Shown: in pieces, positions 33,127 through 35,029 of the stretch | Numbering within the stretch: the stretch's first letter is position 1 | Layout of the letters: each line of letters opens with the position of its first letter | NCBI GenBank assembly: GCA_013791995.1 | Contig: VMSS01000075.1 | Location: 1-35,029, forward strand | Direction of reading: 5' to 3' | DNA length: 35,029 nt | Source: Desulfurivibrio sp. | Lineage (GTDB): Bacteria; Desulfobacterota; Desulfobulbia; Desulfobulbales; Desulfurivibrionaceae | Translations under genes and position numbers: made by a program | The notes under the pieces: generated by a model | Told to the model about the DNA's origin: nothing | What the model saw: only the letters and a program-made list of their open reading frames with translations | Database searches by the model: none

Positions 33127-33777
33127 TCAGCCAGCTACTTTCGCTACCAACGCCGCCATACCTGCCCGAATCCGTCCATATTCCTCAGGGGAGAGTCCGG
33201 CGCCGAGGGCCACCATCTCCGCCATTTTTGCGGTGAGAAAATCGCCGGGGCCATGGGCATCGGCATTTACGGCCATACCAGCGCCGGCAGCCAGGGCCAT
33301 CTTGGCGACATGGCCATTGGTGAGTGAATGTCCCTTTCTCCCGGAAAGCTCGATCAAGATACCCTTCTTCGCGGCAAGTTTCGCCTCTTCCAGGGTGATG
33401 AATCCGGGATGGGCCAACACATCCACGCCTGCCTCAAGGGTGGCCCGGTTGGTCCCAGGCCGCACCGGCTCCACCGGGGTTTCCCCGTGGCCGACCACGA
33501 TCTTGGCACCAAGCTGCCTGGCCCGACGGGTGAGTTCACCAATCTGCTCCAGCGGCACATGGGTCAGTTCGATGCCGGGCAGGAGCTGAGTCTTGGAATA
33601 CTTATTCAGATCAGCCGCCGCCTGGACAATGCGGGGAATGATAAAATCCAGATTGGAGGAATCGGCATGATCGGTGATGGCAATGGCGGAATAACCGAGG
33701 ATTTCCACCCTCCGCAGATGCTCGGCCGGAACGAGTTCGCCGTCGCTGAACAGAGAGTGGGTATGCAGATCGATCAT
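33127..33777 (-). CDS. PHP-domain phosphoesterase
   Basis: This 216-residue polymerase-and-histidinol-phosphatase (PHP) hydrolase has the metal-binding motifs MIDLHTHSLFSDGE, AIAITDHAD, LLPGIELTH, VVGHGE, DVLAHPG and NADAHGPGD. The family includes histidinol phosphatases and nucleotide or sugar-phosphate hydrolases, and the substrate cannot be told from sequence; no his genes are near. The ORF track starts at 33801, but that ATG has no ribosome-binding site, whereas ATG 33777 has GGAG 8 bases upstream and begins at the first metal-binding strand. It is first in the cluster with the C39-like peptidase (30-bp gap), so a role in the same pathway is possible but unproven. Confidence 0.85.
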   Translation of the reverse strand: MIDLHTHSLFSDGELVPAEHLRRVEILGYSAIAITDHADSSNLDFIIPRIVQAAADLNKYSKTQLLPGIELTHVPLEQIGELTRRARQLGAKIVVGHGETPVEPVRPGTNRATLEAGVDVLAHPGFITLEEAKLAAKKGILIELSGRKGHSLTNGHVAKMALAAGAGMAVNADAHGPGDFLTAKMAEMVALGAGLSPEEYGRIRAGMAALVAKVAG

Positions 33778-33902
33778 GGGGAGGTCTCCATTTTTTTTCA
33801 TAACGGCTTAACGCTGTGAAACGCACACCGCAGTGGATTTTCCACGCTTTGCTTTGCGTCAAAAACAAATAAAACAAACACCGTGTCGTCGGAGAAGCTG
33901 AT

Positions 33903-34094
33903 CTATTTTATATGAATACATTCTGCCGGGCATGACGCTGCGGCCTCATCAGCGCACTCGATACTTCCTCCGTCTGGATTTATTACAAAAGCTTTATTAT
34001 CGTCATCATTAAAGCCAAAAACGTCCGGGCATATTTCCACACAACTTTGACAACCTATGCATTCATCCGTATCGATGATAACTTGCTTGGACAT
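33903..34094 (-). CDS. Single-cluster ferredoxin, Desulfovibrio type
   Basis: This is a 63-residue electron carrier. The track ORF runs to 34313, but ATG 34094, with AAGGAA 7 bases upstream, gives the correct protein. The cluster motif is CIGCQSC (C12, C15, C18) plus C55 in SCPAEC, ligating one [4Fe-4S] or [3Fe-4S] centre. C22 and C47 sit where Desulfovibrio ferredoxin has its disulfide, and C59 is extra. It is probably an electron donor in anaerobic metabolism and could serve rubrerythrin. It starts 28 bp after the DUF6448 gene on the same strand and is likely co-transcribed. Confidence 0.9.
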   Translation of the reverse strand: MSKQVIIDTDECIGCQSCVEICPDVFGFNDDDNKAFVINPDGGSIECADEAAASCPAECIHIK

Positions 34095-34122
34095 AGTAAG
34101 TTCCTTGTCTGTTGATTTGTTA

Positions 34123-34749
34123 TTATTCGCGTTCCCTATGTCCGTTACTCCCCTCACCATGGTGACCCCCGCTACCTTTGATGGTAGCGTGCAAGCCCTC
34201 CACGTAATGCGTGAAAAGGACATAGGCTTCGACAAAATCGCGACCCGCAGCCACGGAATCATCGGCATGCTTTTGCGTTTCGCCAGCATGTTGAAAACGT
34301 ACACGAATGCCATTGGCCATAGCTTTCGTCAAGACATCGACCAGATTATCCACCGACCCAATTTCCAAAGCTTTATCCGCCAGGGCAACAGCCGGATCTA
34401 CAGCCTCACCTGGCTTCAAACCAGTATAGGGCGCTCCTTCACCGGCCCGATGAATACGAACCAGAGTTTCGAAAAAATACATATCAGCTAACTCTTTAGC
34501 CTCAGCACCTGCGGCACGAACAGCAAGAGTTTTTTGAAACGCGGCTCGAATCTCTTTTTCCTTTTCAGCCTGCACCCATTTAAGCAGTGGAGTTACATCA
34601 CCCTTTTCGAGGGCTATTCTTGCCGTTTGCACCACTGGGCCATCAAGCGTGTCACAATGTGCAAAGGCATTTTTGCTCACTGAAGCGAATACAAGTCCGA
34701 TTCCAAGGAATGCCACCAACGTACTAGTCAAAAAGTTTCTTGTAGCCAT
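34123..34749 (-). CDS. DUF6448 family protein, exported
   Basis: This 208-residue protein of unknown function has a signal peptide (about 1-30, ending FASVSKNAFA-HC) and the conserved family start AHCDTLDGPVV, then KTLAVR and ELADMYFFETLVRIHRAGEGAPYTGL. It is helical and histidine-rich toward the C-terminus (HHGEGSNGHRERE), which suggests metal binding in the periplasm. It has a strong AGGAGGAG site and a good promoter, so it is expected to be well expressed. It precedes the ferredoxin gene by 28 bp. Confidence 0.85.
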   Translation of the reverse strand: MATRNFLTSTLVAFLGIGLVFASVSKNAFAHCDTLDGPVVQTARIALEKGDVTPLLKWVQAEKEKEIRAAFQKTLAVRAAGAEAKELADMYFFETLVRIHRAGEGAPYTGLKPGEAVDPAVALADKALEIGSVDNLVDVLTKAMANGIRVRFQHAGETQKHADDSVAAGRDFVEAYVLFTHYVEGLHATIKGSGGHHGEGSNGHRERE

Positions 34750-34801
34750 TGTTCTCCTCCTTCGGTTGTTTCGTTACCAGCAATATCACCGCTATGTTTT
34801 G

Positions 34802-34829
34802 ATTATAGGCTTGAACGGAATTATGTGAA
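34802..34829 (-). promoter_or_regulatory. Sigma-70-like promoter for DUF6448-ferredoxin
   Basis: On the minus strand TTCACA (34829-34824) and a consensus TATAAT (34807-34802) are separated by 16 bp, with transcription expected about 45-50 bp before the DUF6448 ATG. It lies between the miaB stop and that gene, so the pair is independent of miaB. Confidence 0.65.
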
Positions 34830-34845
34830 ATACAGATTTTGCGCC

Positions 34846-35029
34846 CTAGATCATTTTCCCACGCAAGGAATTCTGGCAAGCACTTTCGATCTCCACCATG
34901 AGCAACTGCCCCGGAACCAGCTTACTTTCGCAGGAAAAATTCACGATCTGATTCCCACCGGTCCTACCGCTCCATTGATTGGCTGGAGACTTGCTTGCCC
35001 CTTCCACCATGACTTCCAAAGTTTTCCCA
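34846..35029 (-). CDS. miaB: tRNA-2-methylthio-N6-dimethylallyladenosine synthase, C-terminal fragment
   Basis: Only the last 60 codons are in the window; the rest lies beyond the right edge. The reverse strand reads TLEVMVEGASK, then NQWSGRTGGNQIVNF, SKLVPGQLLMVEIESA and NSLRGKMI, which is the TRAM domain that closes MiaB/RimO-type radical SAM methylthiotransferases. The NQWSGRT..N..V.F pattern fits MiaB better than RimO. MiaB adds a methylthio group to position 37 of tRNAs that read UNN codons. The frame is open across the window edge. Confidence 0.88.
   Translation of the reverse strand, partial: GKTLEVMVEGASKSPANQWSGRTGGNQIVNFSCESKLVPGQLLMVEIESACQNSLRGKMI

Noticed and set aside
1-35029. 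CRISPR arrays, tRNA or rRNA genes, prophage or intact insertion sequences
   Set aside because: No regularly spaced direct repeats, cloverleaf sequences, rRNA-like stretches, or transposase or integrase genes were recognised on reading both strands; a tRNA or Rfam search would be needed to exclude small RNAs fully.

Overview
The window is about 35 kb of compact, moderately GC-rich bacterial chromosome, most likely from an anaerobic Gram-negative delta-type bacterium (Desulfobacterota, possibly Desulfobulbales). This is inferred from gene content: a sulfate-reducer-type single-cluster ferredoxin, rubrerythrin, a fused CobA-HemD next to hemC, TrpB2, a bacterial deoxyhypusine-synthase-like protein, lipid A and heptose genes (lpxB, gmhA), and a large AsmA-like envelope protein. 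No rRNA, tRNA, CRISPR array, intact insertion sequence or phage gene was seen. The genus is a guess.

Layout. 1-1.7 kb: the C-terminal half of an RlmD/TrmA-family RNA methyltransferase, DNA-3-methyladenine glycosylase I, and a small AT-rich orphan gene with its own promoter. 1.7-5 kb: trpB2 and a PBP4-type carboxypeptidase on the minus strand, then rubrerythrin on the plus strand. 5-10.8 kb: a minus-strand run of nadC, gmhA, a DHS-like gene, an FmdB zinc ribbon, hemC and cobA-hemD, interrupted by two palindromic repeat elements and a terminator. 10.8-16 kb: a decayed transporter remnant and a tightly coupled SbcD/SbcC-like (YhaO/YhaN-type) pair. 16-17.7 kb: a TPR protein, a PilZ protein and an ArsR regulator. 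17.8-26 kb: an AsmA/YhdP-like protein, a Gfo/Idh oxidoreductase with lpxB, trmL and an M23 peptidase. 26-29.5 kb: lysC-cimA-comEA behind a leader that carries orphan terminators. 29.6-33.8 kb: a minus-strand cluster of a PHP hydrolase, a C39-like cysteine peptidase, an RLAN/RimK-type ATP-grasp ligase and a GCS2 ligase. 33.9-35 kb: a ferredoxin, a DUF6448 protein and the C-terminus of MiaB.

How the genes work together. hemC and cobA-hemD make uroporphyrinogen III and precorrin-2 for siroheme, cobalamin or heme. lysC and cimA feed aspartate-family and isoleucine biosynthesis. gmhA, the Gfo/Idh gene and lpxB serve the LPS core and lipid A. The most promising little-described system is the PHP/C39/ATP-grasp/GCS2 cluster. 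Its last three genes overlap or touch, and it combines two peptide-bond-forming ligases with a papain-like peptidase, as expected for synthesis and trimming of a small peptide or amino-acid conjugate. A second notable feature is a run of eight Gs at the sbcD/sbcC junction, where a one-base slip would fuse the two proteins.
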